NCBI GenBank assembly: GCA_948777935.1
Contig: CAQDYY010000003.1
Location: 118,849-182,848, forward strand
Source: an uncultured Clostridia bacterium
GTDB taxonomy: Bacteria; Bacillota; Clostridia; TANB77; CAG-508
Direction of reading: 5' to 3'
Length of the DNA stretch: 64,000 nt
Shown: piece after piece, positions 36,711 to 44,876 of the stretch
How the letters are laid out: every line of letters begins with the position of its first letter
Numbering within the stretch: the first letter of the stretch is position 1
Translations under genes and position numbers: made by a program
The notes under the pieces: generated by a model
Told to the model about the DNA's origin: nothing
The model's database searches: none
What the model saw: only the letters and a program-made list of their open reading frames with translations

Positions 36711-37709
36711 TTATTTCAAATATAAAACTACTCTATATCCCAGTTTTTCTAAAGGAACTACTCCTATTAGAGATAGATTATAAATATGATTTCCAATATC
36801 ATCAAAATGCCTTCCAATACTATAATATCCTCTATCTCTTACCCAACCATCTGTATATTCCATTAGATTGCCAGCTAAATCATAAATATTGTTCGTTTTA
36901 TTTCTTTCTGTTGCTCCAGTTGATAAAATCATATTATATTGTGATTTTAATTTATTTTCTCCATATTGATATGTTTTTCCATAATCTATTGAATACAAAC
37001 CGTCAAACTTAAAAGTTACATTTGAAAAATTACCCCATTCCTTTGCATCTATAATATTATATCCACAATTATGTACCCATTGCATTGTAGTTAGCCATTG
37101 TATGGGGGATATTAAATCACTTTCTACTATTTCGTTATTATACATATTTTGTGCATTTTTTTTAGCATTTTTTAGACTTATATAATTCCATACGAGTTGT
37201 CCTTGTTTACTGACAGGCATACCCTCTACATCATTTGTTTTTGCTGAGAATTCTTTTATATTATCTTGCATTTCTTTCGATAATCCTACTTCATATCTCC
37301 CTATGTAAAAGCCACCATACTTTTCAATTTGTTTATTATACCTTTTTAATTGTTCTTCTCTTTGCATGGGTTCTTGTATATTATAATTATATGTTTTAAC
37401 TAAATTTTCATCTATTACTTTTACATTTGGAACCCATACAAACTGATTACCAATTTCATCTTCTATTACAAGTCCATTATTCCAACCTTTAGGAATTCCA
37501 TTTTCTAAATCCCAACTTGCAGAAGATGTTTCAATCTTTTTAAATCCTTTTGGAACAATTGGGTTGTTATATGTACTAATTACTTTAGAAATTTCTTCAT
37601 TTTGTTGATTTTCATCTAAGTTCTGTAATTGATTTTGTAGGTAAACTAATCCAACACTACAGATTATAAGTATAATAGCAAAGATTACTGGTATAAAAAA
37701 TTTTTTCAT
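36711..37709 (-). CDS. Membrane-anchored formylglycine-generating-enzyme-like (SUMF1 fold) protein
   Basis: 332 aa; start behind ATAGGAGAAAAGAGAAA. One N-terminal membrane helix (FFIPVIFAIILIICSVGLVYL), then a linker and an FGE-sulfatase domain of the C-type-lectin fold. Blocks are NQFVWVPNVKVIDEN, GGFYIGRYEVGLSKE, PIQWLTTMQWVHN, NIYDLAGNLMEYTDGW, YYSIGRHF and a terminal LGYRVVLYLK. Such proteins in Clostridia are often structural or ligand-binding rather than sulfatase activators; no copper-binding cysteine pair is obvious, so catalysis is doubtful. It lies 24 bp downstream of another anchored protein and is probably cotranscribed. Confidence 0.8.
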   Translation of the reverse strand: MKKFFIPVIFAIILIICSVGLVYLQNQLQNLDENQQNEEISKVISTYNNPIVPKGFKKIETSSASWDLENGIPKGWNNGLVIEDEIGNQFVWVPNVKVIDENLVKTYNYNIQEPMQREEQLKRYNKQIEKYGGFYIGRYEVGLSKEMQDNIKEFSAKTNDVEGMPVSKQGQLVWNYISLKNAKKNAQNMYNNEIVESDLISPIQWLTTMQWVHNCGYNIIDAKEWGNFSNVTFKFDGLYSIDYGKTYQYGENKLKSQYNMILSTGATERNKTNNIYDLAGNLMEYTDGWVRDRGYYSIGRHFDDIGNHIYNLSLIGVVPLEKLGYRVVLYLK

Positions 37710-37733
37710 TTTCTCTTTTCTCCTATATAATTA

Positions 37734-38711
37734 TTAAATATTGCCAAAATATGTATCTCTTCCTCCCCAATCTGCTGGTGGAAAGGTATCAAAATATGCA
37801 GGATAATTTATAATCCAATAGTCATAATCATGTATTACTTCATGAACTTTAAAACATCCTTCTATGTCATGATTATTCATAGAGATTTGTAGGTTAGTAT
37901 ACATATCTTTAAATTTATTTTTAGTTTCAAAGTTTTTAATTAGATTTTCTATTTTCTTCAAATCATTGACTGTATCAAAAAAACCACGTGTTTCTATTAA
38001 AACTCCAGAATAGGGATCTTTAAATACTTCATCTATATTAAATTGTTTCCAATAAGGGCTATTTGGCTCTTTAATTAATTGAACAGCATCTATAAGCATA
38101 TATTCTAACATTGTATGTGTTTCTCTTAATATTTTTTGCACTTCTTTTATTTCAGATTCACTAAGATTTTCTAATGCTTTTTGCTGTGCCATTTGACATA
38201 TATTTTTTGATGGCTTTTCTAATGTACTGTTATGCAAATAATATTTTTTATTTGCATAACCTACTAATTCAAGACAATCAGTTTTACTGATTTTATATGT
38301 AGTGTTTTGTTGATTTTTTTGTACTGTTAATAACGCTGTATTATTGTAATAATTTGCGATAATTAGTGAAATTTTTTGTTCTTCACTAATTATTTCTATT
38401 TTCCAAAGGCAATTATCTAATGTTTCATCTGTTTCGGTTAATTCTATTTTATCTATATAACTTTTGATTTCTTTTATCTTTTCTTGTTCTGTAATAGTAT
38501 ACTGTAAAGGATTTTCTTTATCATATAAATAATTTGTAAAAACAATTTTTCCTTGATTTTCTTTGTTATTGTTTTCTTTGATTAGTTGATTTGTAAGTTC
38601 ATTACTGTTAGTTGAAACAGGTACAATTTGTTTTGTTATGAAAAAACCTACAGCAACTGAAATTATAAAGATAAGTATAATTATAATAGGTATAAATATC
38701 CTTTTAAACAT
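37734..38711 (-). CDS. Membrane-anchored protein of unknown function
   Basis: 325 aa, start behind AAAGGAGGAAAATTT. An N-terminal membrane helix (IIIILIFIISVAVGFFI) is followed by an extracellular region. Residues about 55-150 look like a small beta domain (LWKIEIISEEQKISLIIANYY). Residues about 165-300 are helical, and the C-terminus is aromatic and proline-rich (HEVIHDYDYWIINYPAYFDTF). I do not recognise a family. It is the first gene of a two-gene unit with the FGE-like protein, and is divergent from the lysin gene, with about 190 bp of AT-rich promoter region between them. Confidence 0.7.
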   Translation of the reverse strand: MFKRIFIPIIIILIFIISVAVGFFITKQIVPVSTNSNELTNQLIKENNNKENQGKIVFTNYLYDKENPLQYTITEQEKIKEIKSYIDKIELTETDETLDNCLWKIEIISEEQKISLIIANYYNNTALLTVQKNQQNTTYKISKTDCLELVGYANKKYYLHNSTLEKPSKNICQMAQQKALENLSESEIKEVQKILRETHTMLEYMLIDAVQLIKEPNSPYWKQFNIDEVFKDPYSGVLIETRGFFDTVNDLKKIENLIKNFETKNKFKDMYTNLQISMNNHDIEGCFKVHEVIHDYDYWIINYPAYFDTFPPADWGGRDTYFGNI

Positions 38712-38900
38712 AAATTTTCCTCCTTTAATTAGCTTTATATATGAATAGATTATTTAAGAGTAAAAATGTTTCAAATTTTTTAACAAAAGTATATTTTTTT
38801 ACATTTTTTTTAAAATTTATTATTATAAATATATATTATATTTATAAAATCAAAACTGTAGCTTTGCTACATATTTTATTAAAGAAAGAAGGTCATTATT

Positions 38901-41222
38901 ATGGATCAAAGAGTTTTAGAAACACAAAAATGGTTAAACGAAACTTACGGAAGTAATCCTAATTTTGTTAGAGTAGATGAAGATGGAGTTACTGGGAGGG
39001 GAACTGTTAAAGGATTAATTAGAGGTCTACAAATTGAATTAGGAGAATCAACAATAGATGGTATCATAGGAGGTACAACAACTGAAAAATTTAATACTAT
39101 GTTTCCTAATGGATTAAGCCAAAATACTGTTAATCCAAACGAAAATATAGTATATATTATGCAAGGTGGTTTTTATTGTAGAGGAATAGATCCGCATGGA
39201 TTTAATGGTACTTTTGGTAATGGATTAACAGATGCAGTTAAAACATTGCAAAGTCAAGCAGGACTTGAAAATTTAACTGGTGTAATTACTGCAATAGTTC
39301 TAAAAGCAATTTTAACAACTGATGCATATACATTGCTTTCTAATGGGGATGCTAAAATACGAGAAATTCAGCAAGGATTAAACAGAAAATATTACTTATA
39401 CATAGGTCTTATACCTACTAATGGTATATATGATAGGCAAACAAGTAAAGCATTAATTAAAGCATTACAAAAAGAAATTGGAGTAGATGTTGATGGAATT
39501 TGGGGACCAGGAACTTTAGATAAATGTCCTACATTGCAAAGAGGAAGTACAAAGAAAAATTTAGTATATATACTTCAATATGCTTTATATGTTAATGGAT
39601 TTGATCCTAATGGCTTTGATGGAGGATTTGGAAATGGAGTTGTTAATGCTGTAACAGCATTTCAAGCATTTGTTGCTTTGGGAAGTGATGGTATTGTTGG
39701 AAAACAAACGTGGGCTTCGTTAATGATTAGTTATGGTGATAAAAATAGAACAGCAACAGCTTGTGATACTAATACAACAATTACTTCAAATTTAGGAAAA
39801 CTATTAAAGAAGAATGGCTATAATATAGTGGGAAGATATTTAGCGGATACCAAAAAAGGATTGAAAGAGGGGGAACTATCGACAATTTTTGATGCTGGAT
39901 TAAAGATGTTTCCTATATTTCAAGGAAATGGAAGAGATGAATCAGACTTTACAGAAGAATTTGGTCTTAGAGATGCAAGAAAAGCAAGTAGTATAGCACT
40001 TGAACACGGTCTTCCAGAGGGTACAATTATATATTTTGCAGTTGACTTTGATGCAATGGATTATCAAGTAACCAATTCTATTATTCCATATTTTAAAGGT
40101 ATTAATTTTGCTATTTCTAATAGATATAAGGTTGGAATATATGGACCAAGAAATGTATGCTCTAGAGTTAAAAAAGCTGGATATTCAGTTAGTAGTTTTG
40201 TTAGTGATATGTCTAGTGGATTTAGTGGAAATATAGGCTATAAATTACCAGAAGATTGGGAATATGATCAAATTGCAAATGTAACATTAAGTGATAATGA
40301 ATATGGAAATATAGAAATTGATAGAGTTGTATATAGGGGAAATTTACTTCCAGTAGTATCTTATGATTTTAATCTAGAACTTTACCATAAATTAGAAAAA
40401 GTGTATAATTATGCACAAGAATACTTATCGAATAAAGGTAATGATAGTATTAGTAACAGGAACGATTTAGTATTGCAATATCTAAGAACAGAGGGTTATA
40501 ATGATATTCCATGGTTGGTAGTTGCGGGAGCAATAGATAGTGATTTTATTAATTTTTTAAATACAAAAGATGATTTGCCAACAGCTAATAGCTTTAGGGT
40601 TTTCATTAAATCAGCAAACAGATATATGTCAATTAATCATATGGCAGCAACTGCACAAGTAAGATTTAAACATAACGACATTTCAAAACAAAATCAATGG
40701 GTAGATTTAACAGGCATTTTTGGAGATTTGTTACAATTAGGTGGTTGTATACAAGAAAAATATAATTCTGACCATGAAAAATATCATTATGATCAATTGG
40801 AAATCATGGAATTGATAGGATGTGCAAATGATGAAACTGCTCAAAAATACGGATTTGGAACAGCAGCAGAAACAGGTTTTAATTGGGAAGATTGGTATCA
40901 AGACATTGATGGTGTTAATATAGCTATAAAACTTGAAAATACTCCAATCCATAAAGCTTTTCAAGATTACTATTCATTAGGTGGTGTAAATCAACGATAT
41001 AATAGTTTCTTTACTAATATGGGATTAGCTGCATATGCCTTTAATGGAGAAATAAAATACGATACAATATATAGGAAAGCATATAGTTATACTAGTGGAA
41101 CTGAAACTCTTACAGCACCTTTTGAAATGGTTTTTGGAGATTTTAATAATAAATTATGGGGAGAAGTTCTTGCAAAAGCGTTTGCAGCTGTGTTAGGTGG
41201 TAAATTAATGGATGATAAGTAA
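38901..41222 (+). CDS. Peptidoglycan-binding, DUF1906 glycoside-hydrolase-like lysin
   Basis: 773 aa with no signal peptide; start behind GAAGGTCATTATT. The N-terminal third has repeated PG_binding_1 modules (residues about 1-80, 85-145, 155-210, 215-280), with VNAVTAFQAFVALGSDGIVG and DAVKTLQSQAGLENL as typical helices. Residues about 290-490 are the DUF1906 (Rv2525c-like) hydrolase domain: YNIVGRYLADTKKG, GTIIYFAVDFDAMDY and YKVGIYGPRNVC. The C-terminal 250 residues are unfamiliar. The protein probably binds and attacks cell-wall glycan. Lacking a signal peptide, it may leave the cell by lysis or with a dedicated system. It could be a lysin or a toxin delivered to competitors. Confidence 0.82.
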   Translation: MDQRVLETQKWLNETYGSNPNFVRVDEDGVTGRGTVKGLIRGLQIELGESTIDGIIGGTTTEKFNTMFPNGLSQNTVNPNENIVYIMQGGFYCRGIDPHGFNGTFGNGLTDAVKTLQSQAGLENLTGVITAIVLKAILTTDAYTLLSNGDAKIREIQQGLNRKYYLYIGLIPTNGIYDRQTSKALIKALQKEIGVDVDGIWGPGTLDKCPTLQRGSTKKNLVYILQYALYVNGFDPNGFDGGFGNGVVNAVTAFQAFVALGSDGIVGKQTWASLMISYGDKNRTATACDTNTTITSNLGKLLKKNGYNIVGRYLADTKKGLKEGELSTIFDAGLKMFPIFQGNGRDESDFTEEFGLRDARKASSIALEHGLPEGTIIYFAVDFDAMDYQVTNSIIPYFKGINFAISNRYKVGIYGPRNVCSRVKKAGYSVSSFVSDMSSGFSGNIGYKLPEDWEYDQIANVTLSDNEYGNIEIDRVVYRGNLLPVVSYDFNLELYHKLEKVYNYAQEYLSNKGNDSISNRNDLVLQYLRTEGYNDIPWLVVAGAIDSDFINFLNTKDDLPTANSFRVFIKSANRYMSINHMAATAQVRFKHNDISKQNQWVDLTGIFGDLLQLGGCIQEKYNSDHEKYHYDQLEIMELIGCANDETAQKYGFGTAAETGFNWEDWYQDIDGVNIAIKLENTPIHKAFQDYYSLGGVNQRYNSFFTNMGLAAYAFNGEIKYDTIYRKAYSYTSGTETLTAPFEMVFGDFNNKLWGEVLAKAFAAVLGGKLMDDK

Positions 41223-41399
41223 TGCCCATATAAAAATGGTGCGTGGATTTACTAATAATATATATATAATTAATAATATTAAACTTGTAATCCATACTTT
41301 TTTACTTTTTCCCATTATTCCAATTATAATTCCCATAACGAGAAATAATGCAATAAAGATTATTAGTGATATAAACCAATTTACTCTATATTGATACAT
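41205..41399 (-). CDS. 64-aa two-helix membrane protein
   Basis: The start at ATG 41399 is preferred: GGAGGATATTCTACT lies in front. Two membrane segments (WFISLIIFIALFLVMGIIIGI and WITSLILLIIYILLV) are separated by a basic turn (GKSKK), followed by a third short hydrophobic end. The 3' end overlaps the end of the convergent lysin gene by 18 bp. The position beside a wall-degrading protein would suit an immunity or holin-like role, but that is only inference. Confidence 0.55.
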   Translation of the reverse strand: MYQYRVNWFISLIIFIALFLVMGIIIGIMGKSKKVWITSLILLIIYILLVNPRTIFIWALLIIH

Positions 41400-41438
41400 A
41401 GTAGAATATCCTCCATTAATAATTTTATCAAAAATATG

Positions 41439-41469
41439 CAAGAAAGAAAATATTTAATTTTCTTTCTTG
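41439..41469 (-). terminator. Terminator of the Spo0A-like gene
   Basis: CAAGAAAGAAAAT pairs with ATTTTCTTTCTTG around ATTTA. Confidence 0.7.
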
Positions 41470-41470
41470 T

Positions 41471-42238
41471 TTATTTTTGATGAATTTCTATATTGGTAGT
41501 TTTGTTTTTTATTTTATGTACATTATTTAAAACCGTATATATAACAAGTTTTACAGTAAGTTTTGAATTGTCTTCAAAAGAAAAGTATTCTTTCTTTTTT
41601 GCCTTGCTACATGTAGCATCCATAAAGTTAGTTGCTTTAACAATGTCGCTTTTTATAGAATAAATTGGTTTATTATATTTTTTAGCTAATATAGGATAAA
41701 TATCTTTTTTTAAGTTTAAATCATCTTCTATTTTTTTTGTATATATTAGTGAGATGGCATCTATTAGATATACTGTACCCTTATGAGATAGATTATATCC
41801 TAATTGCTGTAATTCCAATCTAATATTCTCTTTTAACTTATGGATATTTTTTTTCCTATTTTTATATTTTACTAATTCATCTATTTTTTCAATAATTTCA
41901 GATATGTTGTAAACCTTATTGATACAAGAATATATTGTAGCATCATCTTTTAGTTTATTAATAATTTCGGTTTCTTGAGAAATTAATATAATAGATTGAC
42001 TATATTTTTTTCTTTTATCATTTGATAATTGACTAATTACTTCTACTCCATTCAAAATAGGTATTTTTGAACTTAGTAAAATAATATCAATACTATTATC
42101 ACTATTTAATTTTTCAATTGTTTCTTTTCCATCTAATGTAATACTAGAAATTCTTACATCATGTATACAATCATCAATTATATTCATAAGTTCTTTTGCA
42201 TAATAAATATTATCATTTGCTATTAAAATATTTACCAT
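41471..42238 (-). CDS. Spo0A-like regulator with degenerate receiver domain
   Basis: 255 aa; start behind TGAAAGGATATAAAAA. The N-terminal 120 residues fold like a response-regulator receiver but lack its chemistry: the acidic pair is IAND instead of DD, and the phospho-acceptor position reads IILLSSKIPILNG with Ser where Asp is expected. The C-terminal half matches the Spo0A DNA-binding domain: IRLELQQLGYNLSHKGTVYLID, YPILAKKYNKPIYSIKSDIVKATNFM. It should bind 0A-box-like DNA without phosphorelay input, possibly competing with host Spo0A, the master regulator of sporulation. Finding it on an element that disrupts a likely sporulation-related peptidase gene is notable. Confidence 0.82.
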   Translation of the reverse strand: MVNILIANDNIYYAKELMNIIDDCIHDVRISSITLDGKETIEKLNSDNSIDIILLSSKIPILNGVEVISQLSNDKRKKYSQSIILISQETEIINKLKDDATIYSCINKVYNISEIIEKIDELVKYKNRKKNIHKLKENIRLELQQLGYNLSHKGTVYLIDAISLIYTKKIEDDLNLKKDIYPILAKKYNKPIYSIKSDIVKATNFMDATCSKAKKKEYFSFEDNSKLTVKLVIYTVLNNVHKIKNKTTNIEIHQK

Positions 42239-42371
42239 TTTTTATATCCTTTCACATGAAAAACATTTATAAATTAAAAAGAAATGTACCGTAATGTATA
42301 TTTTTATTAATTTAATAAAAAATCTTCATATAAATAGATTATATAAATTTACTTTTGTTTCACTTTTTATT

Positions 42372-42468
42372 ATTTTATTTTTTCTATTTTTTTCTATTTT
42401 TTTCTATTTTTTTTCTATTTTTTTCTATTTTTTTTCTATTTTTTTCTATTTTTTTTCTATTTTTTTAC
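42372..42468 (+). repeat. Phased T-tracts, probable bent DNA
   Basis: The cytosines of eight TTTTTCTAT units fall at 42384, 42394, 42404, 42415, 42425, 42436, 42446 and 42457. Spacing is 10 or 11 bp with a mean near 10.4, matching one turn of B-DNA. Such phasing produces strong intrinsic curvature. It lies between the Spo0A-like gene and the secreted-protein gene. The frame translating it (42294-42491) is not a gene. Confidence 0.85.
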
Positions 42469-42613
42469 ATTTTTGGCTATTTTATAAGTAATTTCTTCAA
42501 AATTATAATATAATATTACACTAAACTATAGCATTTCCATATAGATATTACTGACATTTAGTAATATAGAGGTATAAAACAAATTCTTAATTCATTTATA
42601 GGAGGTAATCAAA

Positions 42614-43063
42614 ATGAAACAATTAATGAAAGCAAAGAAAGTATTACGGTTTTTAGCTTTAGTATTTGCAATGTCATTTGCTTTATCAAATGACATTGTT
42701 ACTTTGGCCTATGAATCAAGCAATAATATAGAGGTTGATACTGTACAGCCACAAGCAGTTTATGGTTCTCTTTCAGGTTACGGATATAAGTATGATGATA
42801 ATGATGGCTCTTTTTCTTTTGCAGTAAATGGATCATGGAGTCCATATGCAGGATGCACTATTAAGACAGAGGGTTTTTCAAATGCTACATCAGTAACTGT
42901 GAAAGTATATGATTCAAATGGGTCATGCAAGACTACAAAGACCATGGGCGCAAATGATGAAAAAGGAAATATTGCCATTTTTAACGTTCCTACAGGAACA
43001 TATACGGTTAGATATTCTATGACAAATCCAAGTGGAGGATCAATTCAAGTTTGGATTTATTAG
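42614..43063 (+). CDS. Small secreted beta-rich protein
   Basis: 149 aa; start behind ATAGGAGGTAATCAAA. A signal peptide (KKVLRFLALVFAMSFALS, cleavage probably near residues 33-38) precedes a mature domain of about 110 residues. That domain is rich in Gly, Ser, Tyr and Asn, looks beta-sandwich-like (YGYKYDDNDGSFSFAVNGSW, SVTVKVYDSNGSCKTTK, TYTVRYSMTNPSGG) and has two cysteines. No family recognised. Codon 12 is an in-frame CGG (42647-42649) placed as Arg in the n-region; a +1 skip would end the protein two codons later. It follows the bent-DNA tract and resembles the other secreted protein of the element in layout. Confidence 0.75.
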   Translation: MKQLMKAKKVLRFLALVFAMSFALSNDIVTLAYESSNNIEVDTVQPQAVYGSLSGYGYKYDDNDGSFSFAVNGSWSPYAGCTIKTEGFSNATSVTVKVYDSNGSCKTTKTMGANDEKGNIAIFNVPTGTYTVRYSMTNPSGGSIQVWIY

Positions 43064-43101
43064 TACATTAATTATTATATAGAATTTGTTTTATACTCAC
43101 G

Positions 43102-43134
43102 AAAAAGATGTCCTATTTTTTAGGACATCTTTTC
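43102..43134 (+). terminator. Bidirectional terminator
   Basis: AAAAGATGTCCTA pairs with TAGGACATCTTTT around TTTTT. It lies between convergent genes. Confidence 0.88.
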
Positions 43135-43136
43135 AC

Positions 43137-43823
43137 TTAGATCTCACTTATATATTCTATTACATCATAATAAGTATTCATTTCAGCTATAATATCATCT
43201 TTATTTTTTCCATTATAAGAATTAGAGTTATAATATAGTTTTTCATCTTTAATTTCTACATTAGTATGTATTTCTAAACTGTCATTATCCTTAAAATTAT
43301 TATATAAATCTTCTAATTTTGCATTTGTGTAGCCATCTTCGATATATCTCATATTTGTACATTTATTTTTTTCATTAATAGTCAAAATTTGTGTAATATA
43401 AATATATCCATCTTTTGTTCCAGTTTTTTCTTTTTTAGCTTTTATAATGACATGTTTTAGATTTGAAACTGTTATTTTTGGATTATACGATTTTACTAAC
43501 AACTTTCCGTGTTCATTTCTATAAAATGAATAATTATTATTTATATAAATTCCAATACTAAATATTGTTATCATAAAAACTATTGTTAGCATTATATATA
43601 GTCTTATTCTTCTTTTTACCTTCTTTAATACTTTAATTTCACTACTTGTATCAATCTTTTCTAAATCAAATTTTTCTCGTATGTCTTTTAATATATTAGA
43701 ACATTTAGGGCATGTCTTTAGATGGTCATGGATATATTCATTTGTTTCATTACTTGTAAGGTTATCTATGTAATTAGGTAATAAGTCATATATAATTTTA
43801 CATTCTTTCTTTTGATTTATCAT
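43137..43823 (-). CDS. Zinc-finger anti-sigma factor, membrane-bound
   Basis: 228 aa; start behind GGAGATGATTAGAA, inside the end of the sigma gene (26-bp overlap). An N-terminal ZAS/zf-HC2 domain carries HDHLKTCPKCSNIL (H-x3-C-x2-C). A membrane helix (LYIMLTIVFMITIFSIGIYI, about residues 74-93) is followed by an extracellular sensor region of about 130 residues without known domain. It should hold the partner ECF sigma at the membrane until a signal triggers release. Translational coupling to the sigma gene supports the pairing. Confidence 0.85.
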   Translation of the reverse strand: MINQKKECKIIYDLLPNYIDNLTSNETNEYIHDHLKTCPKCSNILKDIREKFDLEKIDTSSEIKVLKKVKRRIRLYIMLTIVFMITIFSIGIYINNNYSFYRNEHGKLLVKSYNPKITVSNLKHVIIKAKKEKTGTKDGYIYITQILTINEKNKCTNMRYIEDGYTNAKLEDLYNNFKDNDSLEIHTNVEIKDEKLYYNSNSYNGKNKDDIIAEMNTYYDVIEYISEI

Positions 43824-44316
43824 TTCTAATCATCTCCTTTATTTTTTCTTTTCCTCTAAAAAATTTTACTCTTGCCCATCTTTCAGTTTTATCGAAAATT
43901 GCACCAATTTCGTGAAAACTCATATCATTTTCTAATCTTAAATACATGATTTGTGCTGTGTCATAATCTAATCTGGATATTAATTCATATACTTGCTTTC
44001 TTTTATTATTTTCTGTAAGTTCATCAACAATTTTATCTTCTATATTAATATCTAATGATATTGATTTTACATCACTTAAAGAAATAGTATTTATTTTTTG
44101 GTTTTTTTTAAGATACATAAACCATTCATTTCTTGCAATTTTACATAACCATACATTTATTTTACAATCGCCTCTATAATTTCTAAGATTTTTTATAGCT
44201 TTATACATAGTTTCTTGCGTTAATTCTTCGGCTATGTCTTTATTATGAGTTATGCAAATTAAATAACTATATACATCATTTATATAATTTCTACACATAT
44301 CTTCTATACTTTGCAT
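43798..44316 (-). CDS. ECF-type RNA polymerase sigma factor
   Basis: 172 aa; start behind GAAAGGAGAGAGTT. Region 2 reads DIAEELTQETMYKAIKNLRNYRG, then INVWLCKIARNEWFMYLKK. Region 4 reads DYDTAQIMYLRLENDMSFHEIG, then ERWARVKFFRGKEKIKEMI. The linker is usual for the group. It directs RNA polymerase to a small regulon, likely including element-2 secreted or wall-acting genes, and is controlled by the overlapping downstream anti-sigma gene. No matching -35 AAC-type promoter was identified with confidence. Confidence 0.9.
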   Translation of the reverse strand: MQSIEDMCRNYINDVYSYLICITHNKDIAEELTQETMYKAIKNLRNYRGDCKINVWLCKIARNEWFMYLKKNQKINTISLSDVKSISLDINIEDKIVDELTENNKRKQVYELISRLDYDTAQIMYLRLENDMSFHEIGAIFDKTERWARVKFFRGKEKIKEMIRNDKSKERM

Positions 44317-44612
44317 AACTCTCTCCTTTCCTATTGATTGTAATAACTTTTAAAACTATTATATCATATTATATCTACATAAAAAATACATTGGCAGTTT
44401 AAAAAGATAAAAATTTCAAATTTTTGATACCTATTGGAACATATATATTAGAGCGAGTAATTTTATCACTCAAATAAAAAGAAAGAAAATTGAGAAAATA
44501 TAATGACATTACACAATATTAGAAGAACAAAGACTTAAATTAGATAAAAGGTTTTTGCATATATAAACATAATGAAAATACTTCAACATAATATATAATG
44601 AGGTGATATTGA
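44317..44612 (+). other. AT-rich region without a recognised gene
   Basis: Divergent promoter region between the sigma gene (minus) and the 67-aa gene (plus). No ORF with a ribosome site or clear repeat is seen. Confidence 0.5.
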
Positions 44613-44816
44613 ATGAAAATTCATAATATTGTCATAGGTAAAGAAAAAGTCATACAAATATTTGTTGGAAGAGAAGAAGTAGAATATGAAGAAATTAAAA
44701 CAAAAATTCAAGAGTTGAGAAATACAAATGATAGAGTTGTTGTCTTTGTAGCAGGACAAAATGAAATAATGGCATCAATGAAAGAAATATTACAGTTAGT
44801 AGCAGTAAACAGTTAA
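44613..44816 (+). CDS. 67-aa protein upstream of the element-2 recombinase
   Basis: ATG 44613 follows AATGAGGTGATATTGA. The product is a compact alpha/beta protein: MKIHNIVIGKEKVIQIFVG (strands), EEIKTKIQELRNTND (helix), RVVVFVAGQNEI (strand) and a final helix. No family recognised. Its place 60 bp before the serine recombinase suggests a recombination directionality factor or recombinase regulator, by analogy with other serine-recombinase elements. The last stretch is hydrophobic but too short for a membrane anchor. Confidence 0.6.
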   Translation: MKIHNIVIGKEKVIQIFVGREEVEYEEIKTKIQELRNTNDRVVVFVAGQNEIMASMKEILQLVAVNS

Positions 44817-44876
44817 AATAAGTTGGTTCATATAGTAATATATGACTAATAAATTAGATAAGAGAGGTAGAAGTAT

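Noticed and set aside
42294..42491. ORF translating the T-rich tract
   Set aside because: Its Phe/Ile/Ser repeats are just the phased T-tracts read in one frame; no ribosome site.
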